Positions 5,701-6,378 of a stretch of 6,378 nucleotides of DNA are shown here, piece by piece. The notes beneath the pieces were generated by a model. The model did not search any database, was not told the origin of the DNA, and was given only the letters and a program-made list of their open reading frames with translations. Position numbers and translations under genes: made by a program. Source of the DNA: Rhodobiaceae bacterium (GTDB taxonomy: Bacteria > Pseudomonadota > Alphaproteobacteria > Parvibaculales > Parvibaculaceae); the NCBI GenBank assembly GCA_002401305.2, contig NVSO02000087.1:1-6378 (forward strand). Direction: 5' to 3'. The number at the start of each line of letters is the position of its first letter. The stretch's first letter is position 1.

Positions 5701-6378
5701 CTAGGCGCCTAAATCAGCAGGAAAACCATCTCTGATTTTTGTCGCCACAGCATTGCGCAGCTTATGCTTGGTACCGGCATAGGCTTTCAAGTTGAGTGTT
5801 TTGTAGTGGGCGATCTGCGCATCAATGGCAGCGTCCACTTCTTCACTGGCACAGGCCACATCCAGATAACCGACATCAACCGCTTTGGTCGGGTCATAGA
5901 GAGTTGCTCCGACAATCGCAGCCGTGTGGTAGCGTGTTTCAAGGCACACACGGGCAAGCTCAATAGCGAACTCCGGCAAGACCATGCCGATGGCCGTTTC
6001 GTTTAAGCCAATGCGGAAGGCACCTTGAGTGCCGATGCGGTGGTCGCCGCAAAACAACAAGATCCCACCAGCCGCCAAAGCATGACCCGGGCTTGCCATA
6101 ATGACAGGCTGGGGATGCTCATAAATTTTGAGCATGAGATGAGCGCCTGCGAGCACAAGCTTTTGAGCCGCCTCAACGCCTTGACCCATCACACTCAAAT
6201 CAAAACCAGCAGACAGTGCCCGACCTTCGCCGCGTAAAACGACAGTTGTTGCTTCATCAGCGGCTTTATCAAAAGCAGCTGTCAGCGCCTCGATCATTTC
6301 AAAGCTTAGAGCATTGGCTTTCCCATCATTGATGGTGAGATAGGCCACATCCTCTTTAAGCTCGTATTTCAAGTTCTC
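5701..6378 (-). CDS. Crotonase-family protein, probably delta3,delta2-enoyl-CoA isomerase (5' end beyond window)
   Basis: The frame is open to the right edge, reading ENLKYELKEDVAYLTIND, so the true start is probably a few codons outside. A TTG at 6370-6372 is possible but has no visible ribosome site. Numbering from that TTG, the visible part is 223 residues. The crotonase oxyanion-hole stretches are present: GEGRALSAGFDLS (48-60) and GHALAAGGILLFCGD (96-110). In enoyl-CoA hydratase two glutamates act. Here the first (rat Glu144 position, in GGGCE) is Ile104, while the second (Glu164 position) is kept as Glu125 in IGLNETAIGM (121-130). IGLNET is, from memory, also the wording of mitochondrial delta3,delta2-enoyl-CoA isomerase, which works with a single glutamate. 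The likely role is shifting cis/trans-3-enoyl-CoA to trans-2-enoyl-CoA in unsaturated fatty-acid beta-oxidation. Hydratase activity is unlikely. Family sure; isomerase call inferred. Confidence 0.87.
   Translation of the reverse strand, partial: ENLKYELKEDVAYLTINDGKANALSFEMIEALTAAFDKAADEATTVVLRGEGRALSAGFDLSVMGQGVEAAQKLVLAGAHLMLKIYEHPQPVIMASPGHALAAGGILLFCGDHRIGTQGAFRIGLNETAIGMVLPEFAIELARVCLETRYHTAAIVGATLYDPTKAVDVGYLDVACASEEVDAAIDAQIAHYKTLNLKAYAGTKHKLRNAVATKIRDGFPADLGA

Overview
This window looks like ordinary chromosome from an alphaproteobacterium. The reasons are a CYP153-type P450, a degenerate peptide-deformylase paralogue of a kind I associate with alphaproteobacteria, and several lipid-type enzymes. 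It is densely coded, of moderate GC, with short intergenic gaps and clear Shine-Dalgarno sites. A lipid- or hydrocarbon-degrading marine or soil lineage such as Parvibaculum-like Rhodobiales would fit, but that placement is inference. I see no phage, transposon, CRISPR, rRNA or tRNA signal.

Layout, left to right. (1) Positions 1-171, minus: the first 57 codons of an alpha/beta hydrolase of the monoacylglycerol lipase/lysophospholipase type. It is divergent from (2) arfB (341-766, plus), the GGQ ribosome-rescue peptidyl-tRNA hydrolase, which is followed by a hairpin/T-run terminator. (3) 930-2231, plus: a CYP153-family cytochrome P450 (terminal alkane/fatty-acid hydroxylase type). It has a good sigma-70-like promoter, a perfect inverted repeat in its leader and tandem hairpins behind it, so it looks like a single-gene transcription unit. 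(4) 2382-2888, plus: a peptide deformylase-like protein whose metal-binding residues are partly lost. (5) 2959-4140, minus: a saccharopine dehydrogenase-like/trans-acting enoyl reductase-like NAD(P) oxidoreductase, convergent with gene 4. (6) 4348-5655, plus, divergent from gene 5: a 435-residue protein made of two related thioredoxin-fold (HCCA isomerase/GST-kappa-like) halves. (7) 5701-6378, minus: a crotonase that runs off the right edge and whose residues point to delta3,delta2-enoyl-CoA isomerase rather than hydratase.

Four or five of the seven genes (hydrolase, P450, reductase-like, crotonase, possibly the HCCA isomerase-like protein) fit handling of acyl chains or hydrophobic carbon sources. 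They sit in alternating orientations with their own promoters and terminators, so they are neighbours with a common theme and not one operon. The P450 has no ferredoxin or ferredoxin reductase gene inside the window. The most unusual points are the double-domain HCCA isomerase-like protein, the inactive-looking deformylase paralogue and the inverted repeat placed just downstream of the P450 promoter. I found no convincing evidence of an undescribed multi-gene system. The largest gene-free gap is about 207 bases (4141-4347), so no stretch over 300 bases lacks a gene.
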